64,000 nucleotides of DNA, from positions 24,547,237 to 24,611,236 of the forward strand of contig JARWKL010000009.1 in NCBI GenBank assembly GCA_029961685.1, in the 5' to 3' direction. Origin of the DNA: Aristolochia californica (taxonomy: Eukaryota > Streptophyta > Magnoliopsida > Piperales > Aristolochiaceae). The position numbers and the translations under genes are program-made. A model generated the notes under the pieces. That model saw nothing but the letters and a program-made list of their open reading frames with translations. It did no database searches and was not told where the DNA came from. Each line of letters begins with the position of its first letter. Position 1 is the first letter of the stretch. This document shows, piece after piece, positions 34,024 to 44,901 of the stretch.

Positions 34024-35115
34024 TGTTGACTACCTTCTCAATTTGGATGATAACAAAACTTAATATAGCTAACAATTATAAATCTAGTATTTAAGATATT
34101 TTTCCTTCGAGAGGCATCAATTTCAAGGTCTAAATCATTGAATCGATACAAGCTTCTCAAAGACCTCAAGTTTCATGAAAAGTCAAGAACTCTTGAAGAA
34201 GCATACTCAAAAGATGAAGAAAAATCGAAGACTAGAGTTTTAGAATTTACTAAAAAATGTCAAAAACTCAGTTTATGTAAAGAGAGTTGTTCACTCCTTC
34301 CAAAACTTGAGTTACAATGCAAACATGGAGTTTTAGGACATATTTTGTATTCAAACATGTTTCACATATTCATATATACATTTCATACATGTTAAAATCA
34401 CATATGATCATTCATTTTCATGCTTTGAAAGTTTATTAGATGAACTAGCACTGGCATGATCGATCAATATTTTCCAATGATCAATCAACTAGAAGCGTGC
34501 AGACTAAAAATATAAAACATGATCAATCAACCAAGGTAAATTGATTGATCATCCAGAACGTGACCAATATGTATTATAAAGCATGACCGATCAACCCATT
34601 TGGACTGATCGATCAATACTATCTCGAAAAATCAATTCTATGTTGATTGATCAATCAACCTCTGAGACTGATTGATCATATAATACTTTGCCATTCATGG
34701 ACATAAAGCATGATCGATCATAGGAAGATCATTGATCGATTATACTTGAAGTACACTGTCAGATAGAATGTTGATTGATCAATCATACCATGTACATTGA
34801 TCGATCAACTCAAAATATCAAACACAATGGAAAGATATTGATCGATCATACCATCAATTAACAAGTCCCATTGTAAAAGAAAAATAGTCATTACACTTAA
34901 TTGATCGATTATCCACTTTACACTAATCGATCAATGTAAACTCAACTTTTTAAAAAATGGGCAAAAAATGGCTACTTTGGCTTGGGAAACTTATAAATAC
35001 CACACTAAACCTCCTATTGAGAGGTTAATGAGCCTTTATTGATACATCTACAAGAATTTATTCTCAATCCGTGGCAATATTTTCTAAACTGCATTTTTGA
35101 GAAAGAGTGAGCCAA
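34024..35115 (+). repeat. SIRE-like LTR, plus orientation, with GATC array
   Basis: Starts TGTTGACTACCTTC followed by GGATGATAACAAAAC. The GATC array covers 34450-34950; then come a CTTATAAATACC TATA-like box (34990-35001) and a decayed 3' end near 35110. It is the most complete example of this LTR in the window and served as the reference for the fragments at 4010, 5771 and 14590. No gag follows; an unrelated Copia remnant does. Confidence 0.6.
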
Positions 35116-37612
35116 GGGGAGCTTTACTAATTGGACTTGCCTCAAATAAATGCTGTCTCAGCCAAGCAAACCGAAGCAAGACTATGGCACAATCGATTGG
35201 GACACCCCTCAGGACCATCACTTCAACTTCTCTTTCTAGCATTTAAAAATTTATCAGTTTTAAACTGTGAAGTGTGTCAACTAAGCAAACACCAGAGGAC
35301 CACATACTCTCCTCGGACTCAATTGAAAGGTGTTGCTCCTTTTTCCTTGCTTCACATTAATGTATGGGGGGACCTTTAAGTGTCTTAAACATTTTCAAAG
35401 TAAACATGATGCTTACTATACTCAATGAAAGCACCATACTTCTACTAGCCACATGCCATACTTACTGCTTGTTTTCTTATTAATAGGTTATCTTAATCCG
35501 TCCTCAATCATAAATCCCCATACTCTTTATTATTTCCAAATGAAGAGCCTTTTTCGCTTCCTTTAAGTGTCTTCAGGTGCACATGTTTTGTTCATGATAC
35601 ATCATCCCAGAGAAATAAACTTGACCCAAAATCTATCAGGTGTATCTTCTTGGGATACTCTCGCACTCAAAAGGGTTATGTTTGTTATAATTTTAGTCTC
35701 TGAAGGTTACTTGTGTCTAGGGTTGTGACCTTCTTTGAAGATAGTTCATACTACTCAGCCAAAAATGCTCCTTCGGGTCTCTCATTTATACAAGCCTCTC
35801 CTCGACAGGTTGTGCCCCGTGCTGCAGATACTCTTCAACCCCTTGAAGTATTGGCCACTACCACACTTGCAAATTTTATGGATCCCACAAGGTAAGTCCA
35901 TCTCTATTACTCTTGTTCCATTTGGACCATAATATGATAGTTGGCCCATAGCCTTAGGGAAAAAAACCCAGAACTTGTATTAGGCCCTCTACTTCTCACC
36001 TAATATCCAATTTTGTGTCTCACCATTATTTGTCTTCTTCATATTGCCAATTTCTTGTATCTATCTCTTCCATCTATATACCATAGTCCTATCAGGAGAC
36101 TCTGAGGCATTTAGGATGGAAGGCAGCAATGGAAGACAAAATGCATTCATTATATGAAAATTAGACATGTGACCTAGTTCCTCGTCCTTCGGCCAAGAAA
36201 CCCATGGGTTGTGCATGAGTTTACACTGTCAAATATAATCCGGATGGATCGGTTGTTCGCCTTAAATCACACATCGTTGCCAAAGGCTATACTCAGTGTT
36301 ATGAAAATAATTGTGAAGAAACATTCTCTCCAGTGGCCAAATTGAACTTGATAACGTATATTGTTATCCCGTGCTACTAATTCCTCATGGCCAGTATATC
36401 AGTTTGATGTTCAAAATATTTTCTTGAATGGGGATATTAAAGAAGAAATATATATGCAATAACCACTTGGATGTGTTTGAGGGGGAATTAGTATGCAGAT
36501 TGAGGATATCTCTATATGGTCAAAAATAGTCTCCTCGTGCATGGTTTGATAAATTTAGTCAAGCACAAATACGAGTTGGATTTTATCGATGCTCAGTCGA
36601 TCACTCCATATTTATTAAGGACAACCCCAAAAGGAAAGTACTTCTAGCAGTCTATCTATATGATATTTTATTAACAACAGTGATTCAAAAGGCATCCAAG
36701 ATGCCAAAAAGAAGATATGTGAAGAGTTTAAAACAAAAGACCTTGGACTACTTAAATACTTTCTAGGTATTGAGGTGTTATAGTTCAAGCATGGGATCAT
36801 ACTATCTCAAAGAAAATATGTCCTTGATCTACTTAAGGAGACAAGAATGATGGCTAGTAGACTAACAGATACCCCTATGGATTCAAATACCAAGCTATTT
36901 GCAGGCTTTGGAGAATATGTGGATATAAAAAAATATCAAAGACTTGTGGGGAAACTTATTGACCTCACCGTAAGAAGACCGGATATATCATCTGCAGTAA
37001 GTGTGATAAGTCAATACATGCACAAACCATAACTTACTCATTGTCAAGCTTTGGAAACAATATTATGATATTTTAAAGGAGCTCCAGGAATAGGGTTTCT
37101 ATATAAAAACCATGGTCATTTCAATATGAAGGGTTCTCTGAGGTAGACTGGGCCGGATCTCTGTATAATAGAAAGTTCACTTCATGGTATTATACAATGG
37201 TTGGAGGAAACTTGGTTACATGGAGAAGCAAGAAGCAGAATGTGGTTGCAAGGTCCTGTGCAGAAGTAGAATACAGAGCCATGGTACATACTGTCAGTGA
37301 GCTTCTATGGATCGGATCCCTTCTCATAGAATTGGGATTTTATAAAGGACCCTCTATGAAACTACATTGTGATAATCAAGCGGCTATCTATATCACTTTG
37401 AATCCAGTCTTTCTTGAAAAAAAAACATATTGAGGTGGATTGTAACTTTATAAGGAAAAAATTCCAAGCCGACATATTATCCCTCAAACATATCTCATCA
37501 CAAGGACTAGTTACAGACATCCTTACAAAGCCAGTCACCCACAAGATCTTGTCCACCATCTATAACAATCTGGGCATTTATGATGTTTTCTCACCCCCAG
37601 TTTTAGGGGGAG
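35116..37612 (+). pseudogene. decayed RE-like Copia pol
   Basis: The reading order is integrase zinc-binding region (35131-35379: LWHNRLGHPSGPSLQLL, CEVCQLSKHQR), a gap where the integrase core is deleted, the integrase C-terminal part (about 35500-35770), reverse transcriptase (36110-37030) and RNase H (37060-37580: WRSKKQNVVARS, CDNQAAIYI, HIEVDCNFIR, ILTKPV). Many stops and shifts interrupt the reverse transcriptase. An A-run in RNase H near 37417-37424 shifts the frame. A polypurine tract (TTTTAGGGGGAG, 37601-37612) precedes the LTR. Confidence 0.8.
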
Positions 37613-38096
37613 TGTTAGAAGATAGGTTCAAGCTCACACGATCAATAAGAAAACCCACATGTTCAAAAGAGGTAGCATGATGGTAAATAAGAAGTAATCT
37701 CACAAAGATGGCACAAGGATGTAATTAGTCAAGAAAAACATGTCTATTTATGTCTTTTCTTATGTAAAGCTCGTAGTTGTAAGGGCATTATAAACATAGT
37801 AACATCCTCTCAAAAACTATAAATAAAGGCCATTGGCTTGGGGTAAAGCATCAAGTCTCTCTCCCTTTCTCTCAATTCGTCCCTAAGCTCTCTCTCTTTC
37901 CCTTTGGCTGAGCTCTTCTCTTGCTCTCGTCTTTTCTTCTCTTCTTCTCCTCTCTCCTTCTTCTCTCATCATCTTGTTCGAGGTTCTAATTATGGGGTCA
38001 TAAATTCAATACTACGTAAGATGTGCCAACTCACCACCTTGACTATCCTTTCCCTTCGATTAATTTTAGTCAGAAAGCCCATGAAATAACCCAACA
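37613..38096 (+). repeat. 3' LTR of RE-like Copia element
   Basis: Begins TGTTAGAAGATAGG directly after the polypurine tract and carries ACTATAAATAAAGG (about 37819-37832), followed by a CT-rich leader. The right edge is placed at CCCAACA (38090-38096), giving 484 bases. There is no 5' LTR in the window because the element is truncated at its left. Confidence 0.65.
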
Positions 38097-38574
38097 TAAA
38101 AGGTTGGATTTTTTTTGCTAGATTCAACACCTTCTACCAAAAAAAAAAAAAAAAATTCTGCTCTCGTTAGTCTCTCAAAATAAAATCCGAGCTCTTCTGG
38201 AAGCAAAAGAAGGAGCATCACATAACTGATTTTATCAACTCAAAAATTATAGATCAACAAGCTTAGATCATGTTAATCACAAAGGTCAATAGTAGAGATA
38301 ATAGATCTTAATCCATATGAAATTTTTAAGCACAAAAAAAAAATTATACACAAGAGAGCAACAACTTAATTGATCTTGCATGAGGAAGGACAAACTGAGT
38401 ATGAAAGAACCACTTCCAAAGCAATAGAGAATATTTAAACTTCTATCCAGATTGGATGAAAAACAACATCCATTAATCATCTTTCAGAGATCAAAACATC
38501 AACAACAATTTCATTAAACAGAAGAGCAACAAAGAATAACTTATCTTGGAACAACTCAAGTCTTGTTTCATCAA
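38097..38574. other. AT-rich sequence between LTRs
   Basis: No gene recognised. The stretch continues at 40548-40640 after removal of the inserted 2 kb element, and ends at the primer site of the minus-oriented LTR at 40641. It is therefore probably a short non-coding internal region of that element. Confidence 0.4.
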
Positions 38575-40547
38575 TGTTGAAGAGAAGATATGGAAGCTTC
38601 TTACATGAATCTCATAGAGCCAAAATTAATATGGTGGAGTCTTACAAGAGTCTCAGTTTAAAGGTGTTTTAGTTATGTTACTCTTCTATTTATGTTGAGT
38701 TATTTAATTATGCTAGGACTTATCTTTAAGTGTTAGAATTTGGGTGTAATAGGGACAAGGGTAGTTTAATTATAATTGGACTCTACTACTTTCCTCGATT
38801 ATATATAGGGGTTCATGTACTCTGATTACATCAAGTCAATAAATTTTTTCTCTTTTTCATAAAATCAACATGGTATGAGAGCAGGTTCTGTGAGTTGACT
38901 CAATAAACTCACAGAGATAATATGATCCTTTTCTGATCTATTATCTCTAGCAGTTTAGGTTCGTATCTATTTTTCTGTCTTTTTAGTCCCTATACCCGTT
39001 GTTTGCTTTGAGTTTTCACCTCTATACAAAGCTTTTCATATTTCATATTATATATTGGAGGAAATATATTCAAGTCTACTTTCCAAAGAAAAATGGATTT
39101 TGGCAATCGGAGTTTTTTACAAAGAGAAATCAATATTTGAAGTAGCAAAGGTCAGATTGCAAAAGAGGTTCGAGCAACAATAGAAAACTTCAACTTATGA
39201 GCTATTTTATGCTATCAAGAACGAGACTTTATATGGAGAATTATATATCAAAAGAAATATCTGCAAGTTTATTTTTTTACCTATTCAACCAATTCTCAAT
39301 CTGGGTTTTTTTATATGGAGATATTGATATTGGAAGTGTCAATGATTATGTTGGCAAAAGGGGAAAGAGTACTTAGTTCAACCTGATTACAGAGACCAAA
39401 ATCTATCAGATTATATATCTCAATAGAAGTATATTTATGAAGACAAGTTATACTTGAATGAAATTTATTTAAGTCTATTTTCAGAAGGATAAAGTTTCAT
39501 GTCAATCTAATTTATATTTAAGGATATATTCGCATTGGAAGAATCAAAGGTCATGTTGGTATCCTATTGCATTGAAAAATCCGAATTTAAGTCAAATTTG
39601 TTGCATCACTTTTTGAGTTGTTGTTATTGATAAAAAATATTAGGAAAATATCTCACTTACCCATTACCCATTGGTTATTTGGAAGCTTTTCTCCTACCAT
39701 CCTTTATTTGACTCTCACATACCCCTTTGGGGCAACCTCTTGTGTATTGCTCGGTTGGTTTACCTTTATATACATATACACACATATATGTATATACACA
39801 TATGGATGTTCTAAGTCTATTGAGATTTTTTATATGTACCCATGGGTCTTTTATTGTCGTTTTGTGAATGACAAACATTACCCACTTATCACCCATTTTT
39901 ACTTTTTGAGAGTCAGCACCTAGGTTGGCACACCGTAAAGGAGGAGCTAATTACTATATCTATGTTATTTGGTTCAAGTTAGGATAACTGCCATTACCTC
40001 CCAGCTTTAGGAGGAGAAGAAGTACAAAAAAGAGGTATTTTATTCTATATGTTGTAGTAATTTTAATGTGATAAAAATATTCAAGAAAGGGGGAGCACAA
40101 AAGATGACGTTTTTACATCTATGAAGATTTTTTTGTAACAAAGAAAATTGAAGACCAAGAATCCTTTTCATTGCAAGTTGAAGTTATAAACTCCAGCTTG
40201 AGGGGGAGTGTTAAAGAGAAGATATGGAAACCTCTTACATGACTCTCACAGTAAGAAATCTCACAGAGTTAGAATTAATAAGGTGGATTCTTACACGAGT
40301 CTCACAGAAGATAGTCTCATAGGAGAGTCTCAATTTAAAGGTGTTTTAGTTATGTTAGTCTTCTATTTGTGTTGATTGATTTAATTATGGTAGGACTTAT
40401 CTTTAAGAGTTATAGTTTGGGTGTAATTGGAAAAAGGGTAGTTTAATTGTAATTGGACTCTACTATTTTTCTCTATTACAAATAGGAGTTCATGTACTCT
40501 AATTACATGAAGTCAATAAAGTTTTTCTCCTTTCCATAAATTCAACA
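38575..40547 (+). mobile_element. complete non-coding LTR retrotransposon (LARD/TRIM-like)
   Basis: The 5' LTR (38575-38870, 296 bp) and 3' LTR (40209-40547, 339 bp) both start TGTT(G/A)AAGAGAAGATATGG and end TCAACA. The primer site TGGTATGAGAGC (38871-38882) has one change from the Met-initiator consensus. The polypurine tract AGGGGGAG (40201-40208) touches the 3' LTR. The target duplication ATCAA is perfect (38570-38574 and 40548-40552). The 1.33 kb interior contains no gag or pol; its longest frames (101 codons plus at 39618-39923, 73 minus) are unrecognised. The LTRs differ mainly by a roughly 40-bp indel. It needed proteins from another element. Confidence 0.9.
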
Positions 40548-40640
40548 ATCAACAAAGAAAATTGCACGTGAAGTTTGATAAACAAAGTCTCTTAATCATC
40601 ATCTTAACGTTAGAATCCTAAATCCACTACTCTGATCCCA

Positions 40641-40967
40641 TGTTGGATTTTGGATCCCATGATAATAATATAGATAATCAGCACTAGAGAGAGAGGAAAT
40701 CGAAGGTGAGGTAAAAAGGGAGAAGAAGAACGGAGAGGAGAAGAATGAGACAGGAAAAAAGAGAAACTGAAGTAGAGAGAGAGTTTGAGAGAGGAGGGAA
40801 GGAAGATTAGGTTAAGTGACATCCTAATCCTCCCCCTCAATGTATTTATATTAATGAGAGAATCAATAATTACATCATTACCCTTTACCCTAAGAAGGGA
40901 GGAAAAAGAGACAAAAAACAAAGATAATTTATATCATGCCACTATACTTCGAGCTTATCTTCCAACA
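40641..40967 (-). repeat. 5' LTR of a minus-oriented element, or solo LTR
   Basis: TGTTGGATTTTGGATCC at the left and CTTCCAACA at the right bound 327 bases. On the minus strand a primer-site-like TGGGATCAGAGT (40629-40640) follows immediately, so this is the 5' LTR of an element extending leftwards. It abuts the protease codons of the Copia element at 40968, so it inserted there or truncated it. Same family as 23147-23448. Confidence 0.65.
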
Positions 40968-43783
40968 CAATTCACCTTGGATCATTGATTCCAAAACATC
41001 TGAGCACTTCACAGGTAAAATTGAAAATTTGTCCTCTACGACACCATGCACTTTAGATTGCCTTGTCTCCATTGCAGATGGATCACAAATTAGGACTTAC
41101 GGTACCGGTTTATCCAGCATTTCACCATCGTTTTCACTTTCTAATGTCTCGTTTGTCCCTCAATTTCTATTGAGCCTCATATTAGTGAATCAATTGAGCA
41201 AAGGAATAAATTGTTTTGTTACTTTTTCTCCACCTCATTGTATGTTTCAAGACACCAAGATGAAACAACTAATTGGTGGCGGCCATAAGAGGGGGGGACT
41301 TTTACTCAATGTAACCTATTACATTGACAACAGTAGCAACAACCACAATAGAAAAAAGGCTTCCAAATGGCATAAAAGGCTTAGTCATCCCTCATTAGCA
41401 AATTTAAAAAGTTTAGTTGTTTCCCTTCATTCGGCTTCATAGTTGTCATGTGAATTTTGTGAGCTTGGGAAACACCATAGATCGGTTTTTCAACCCAGGA
41501 AAAATAATATTGCTTCTAGTCCTTTAACTTTGGTTCATTCGGATGTGTGGGGACTTGTTAATGTCCCAAATATATCTCAATCTAAGTATTTTTTTTAATA
41601 TTTGTGGATAATTACTCGAGAGTTACATGGTTATATTTAATGAAGGACAGGGTTGGGGTATTTCCTATTTTCACCTCCTTTTGTGCTATGGTGGAAAATC
41701 AGTTTAAAATCAAAGTCAAAATCTTTCAATCTCATAACGCAAAAGAGTATTTTTCCTCTCCCTTTCAAAAATTTTGGAAGGAAAAAGGAATCATTCATCA
41801 ATGGTCTTGTGATGTATCTGAAAAAAAAAACATCGCCTTCTTGTAAAAGTTGGTCGAACTATTATGTTCTCTATAAATGTTCCCTAGTTTTTTTGGCTTT
41901 ATGCAGTCCTCACTACTTGTTTTTTCATTAATTGTATGCCCTCCACTGTGCTCCAAGGTGCGACCCCCTTCTCCAAATTGTATCCTTATTCAGTTGCCTT
42001 CCCGTTGGCACCTAGGGTATTTGGATGCACATCTTTTGTTCGTCATTTGGGGCCTCTCTGGGTAAATTTCTTCCCCGGGCTATTAAGTGCATTTTCTTGA
42101 AGTATTCCAAAGATAAAAAAAGGCTATGTGTGTTACTCTTCATCCTTGAAGAAAAAGTTTATCTCAACCGATGTTTCCTTTTTTAGCATCAACCTTATTT
42201 TTTTTGTTGGCTCTCCTCCTAGTTTCTCATCACAACCTTCTGAAGACCTTCTCTCTACACTTGTTGATCAGTCACCTATGGAGTCTTTAGATGATCTTGA
42301 GGTATGTTCTCCTCCTTGATCTCTTGTAGTTTATAGACCACCTTATGATACTAGGCCCATTGGTCTTTGCAAAGAGACCCACTCCATTATTGTTTGACCT
42401 TCATCCACTTCACTTTGTCTCTCATTATGTTTCCACTCACTCTTTGTCTTGGAGTTGTGTCTCTTTTTTGTCTGCAGTGACTTCTTCCACCACTCCTACC
42501 TGCTATGAGGAGGGTTTCATTGATCTGAGGTAGAAATCTGTCATAGATGAAGAGATTCAAGCTATGTACCTTCCACTTGGCATTTGGCTGCTCTTCCGCC
42601 AAGAAAAAAGGCAGTCGTGTGCAAATGGGTTTTCTCCCTAAAGTATAATCTAGATAGTTATGTTGCTAGATACAAGTCTCAGTTGGTTGCTGAAGGTATA
42701 CTAAGTTTTACAGTGTTGATTATGATAAAAAAATTTCTCCTATTGCCAAGATGAACTCGGTTCAAGTTCTTATTTCTCAGAGGAAGTCTTCATGTGCCAA
42801 CCACTTGGTTATGTGGTTGATGGAGAGAAAAAGTATGCCAACCGCATACAATAATATATGGGTTAAAACAGTCTTTGTGAGCTTGGTTTAATAAATTTAC
42901 CACTATGGCCACAAATATTGGGTTCAAGAGGTGTGAAAATGATCTCTTAGTGTTTATAAAAAATTCCACTAAGGGTAACATTCTTATGGCGGTATATGTG
43001 GATTATATTGTTATTACTGAAAGTGACATTTGTGGCATTCAACAGGTAAAGGAAGACCTTAATAAGGAATTCCAAACCAAGGACCTCGGGCTTCTCGAGT
43101 ATTTCCTTGGGATTGAAGTTCTTGAATCCAAACATGGTATAGTGCTAGAAAAAAGAAAGTACATACTTTATTTGTTGAAGGAGACACAGATACTTGGATG
43201 CAAGCCAGTAGACACAGCTTTGGAGCCTAATATTAAGTTATGTGTAGGAGCGGGTAGTGTTGGAAAGAATCTTTCTATATCTCAAGAAAAGGCCAGGTCA
43301 AGGGCTACTATATAAATGTCTTGGTCATACATAAATTGAAGGTTTTGTTGATGCTGACTTGGTTGGGTCGCTTGATGATAGAAATATAGTCACTTGGAGA
43401 GGCAAAAAGTAAAATGTAGTGGCCAGAACGAGTGCATAAGCTGAATATTGAGCTATGACTTGCAGTCAATGAATTGTTATGGTTAAAATTATTCATGACT
43501 GCGCTTGGGTTCCTGATAACCAAACCCATATAGGTTCACTGTGAAAACCAAACAACTATCCATATTGCAACTAATCTAATCTTTCATGATAGAACCAAAC
43601 ACATTGAGATAAATTGTCATTTCATACGAGAAACATTTCAAGCCGGAATGATATCTATGTAATATATCCCTTCAAAGAATCAATTGGTGGAAATCTTTAC
43701 GAAGGCTATTGCTACACAGTCACTCATAGATACCTGCTCCAAGTTGGGAATATTTGATGTTTTCTTCCCAACTTGAGGGAGAG
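40968..43783 (+). pseudogene. decayed Tork-like Copia pol
   Basis: The protease begins at once (SPWIIDSKTSEH, where the family has W-I-I-D-S-G-A-S-D-H, so the catalytic loop is altered). Next are the integrase zinc region (KWHKRLSHPSLANL), integrase (41450-42060, several stops), reverse transcriptase (42540-43300; the catalytic motif reads Y-V-D-Y instead of Y-V-D-D; then EYFLGIEVLESKHG) and RNase H (43320-43700). Gag is missing. Frameshifts and stops exclude function. A polypurine tract (CTTGAGGGAGAG) ends at 43783. Confidence 0.8.
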
Positions 43784-44041
43784 TGTTGAAGTTTGAATAG
43801 TATTCTATGTAATTATGACAGTGAGGGGCCTAAGTTATAATTAGTGTGTTATTTTTTATTCTTATGTATTAGGGCATTCATGCCTCACCCATATAAATAA
43901 GAAAGAGGGGGAGCAGTTAAAAACTCTGCTCTCTTAACACCTAATGTTTATCACCTCAACTTGCCTTCCTTTTCTTCCTCTTATTGTGAGCCACACTGTC
44001 GTTTGAAGGTTTGAATCCTTTCTAAGATAGTTTTTTCAATC
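43784..44041 (+). repeat. 3' LTR of Tork-like Copia element
   Basis: Starts TGTTGAAGTTTGAATAG after the polypurine tract and contains GGGCATTCATGCC with CCATATAAATAAG (TATA-like). The right end is estimated near TTTTTTCAATCA at about 44041. It is the counterpart of the LTR at 31577-31880. Confidence 0.6.
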
Positions 44042-44901
44042 ACCTCAGGTGGCATAAAAGCAGAATTGATCATCTAAATCAGTTTTATTCTCTACTGTGA
44101 CGAAGAGGAGGAAGATGGGTAGAAAAAAACGATAAAGATGCAGAAAACGAGAGAAAAAAATCTCTGAAACAGTAAGAGATCGCTGCAAAAGATAAGATGG
44201 AGTCATTAATTTTAAACATCCGTTTATAAACCTTTTAAATATTTTGTCTTTACCTGTTACAGTTTCTGGGTTTCGTTTGAGTGCTTCCGTATCATATATT
44301 TTTCCATGGGAAATAGGCTCACAGAAAAACGACAAGGAGGAAATACAACAAAAATAGTTTAGAGGCAACATTGCCCGATTTCATCCTTCAGCTTAGTAAA
44401 AAAAGTTCAATTATCATGGCCTAGATAGAGTCTGCAATTCTAAATTAACAGGATGAATAAACACTATTTCATTCGAGTCAGGACTTGACCCCCAACTAAC
44501 AGAGTTGGATGTCGTCTGAATTCTGAAATAAAGTCAGTATTTAGAGCTCTTAGCGTTTGTTAAAATTAAATTTGGTAGATTTTTACCATCTTCTCTGTCA
44601 CGACTTCTAAAATCAACAGGTAAATCAATAATCAACATGGTGGGTCTCCTCAAGAAGCCTTTATCTGGGCGAGTCTTAAAGAGCCCAAAGCCTCTCCTCA
44701 AGCCTTGCTACATGATGAATTATCATCGATCAGCACCATATGGACGGTGGGTCACAGGAGATTTTGGGCTGAGAATGGCACCGGCAGCAGGTAAACAAAC
44801 CATGATTTCCATGAAGTGTCATTTAGTTCAACTAAGACTTCCACAAGAATAGAGATGACAGTTTGACTGTGTCCACAATCATCATAATACTAATTATATG
44901 A
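44042..44901. other. intergenic, PPR gene 3' flank
   Basis: A minus frame of 108 codons (44045-44371) and a plus frame of 71 codons (44637-44852) show no known motif. Part of this probably is the PPR 3' UTR. Confidence 0.35.
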
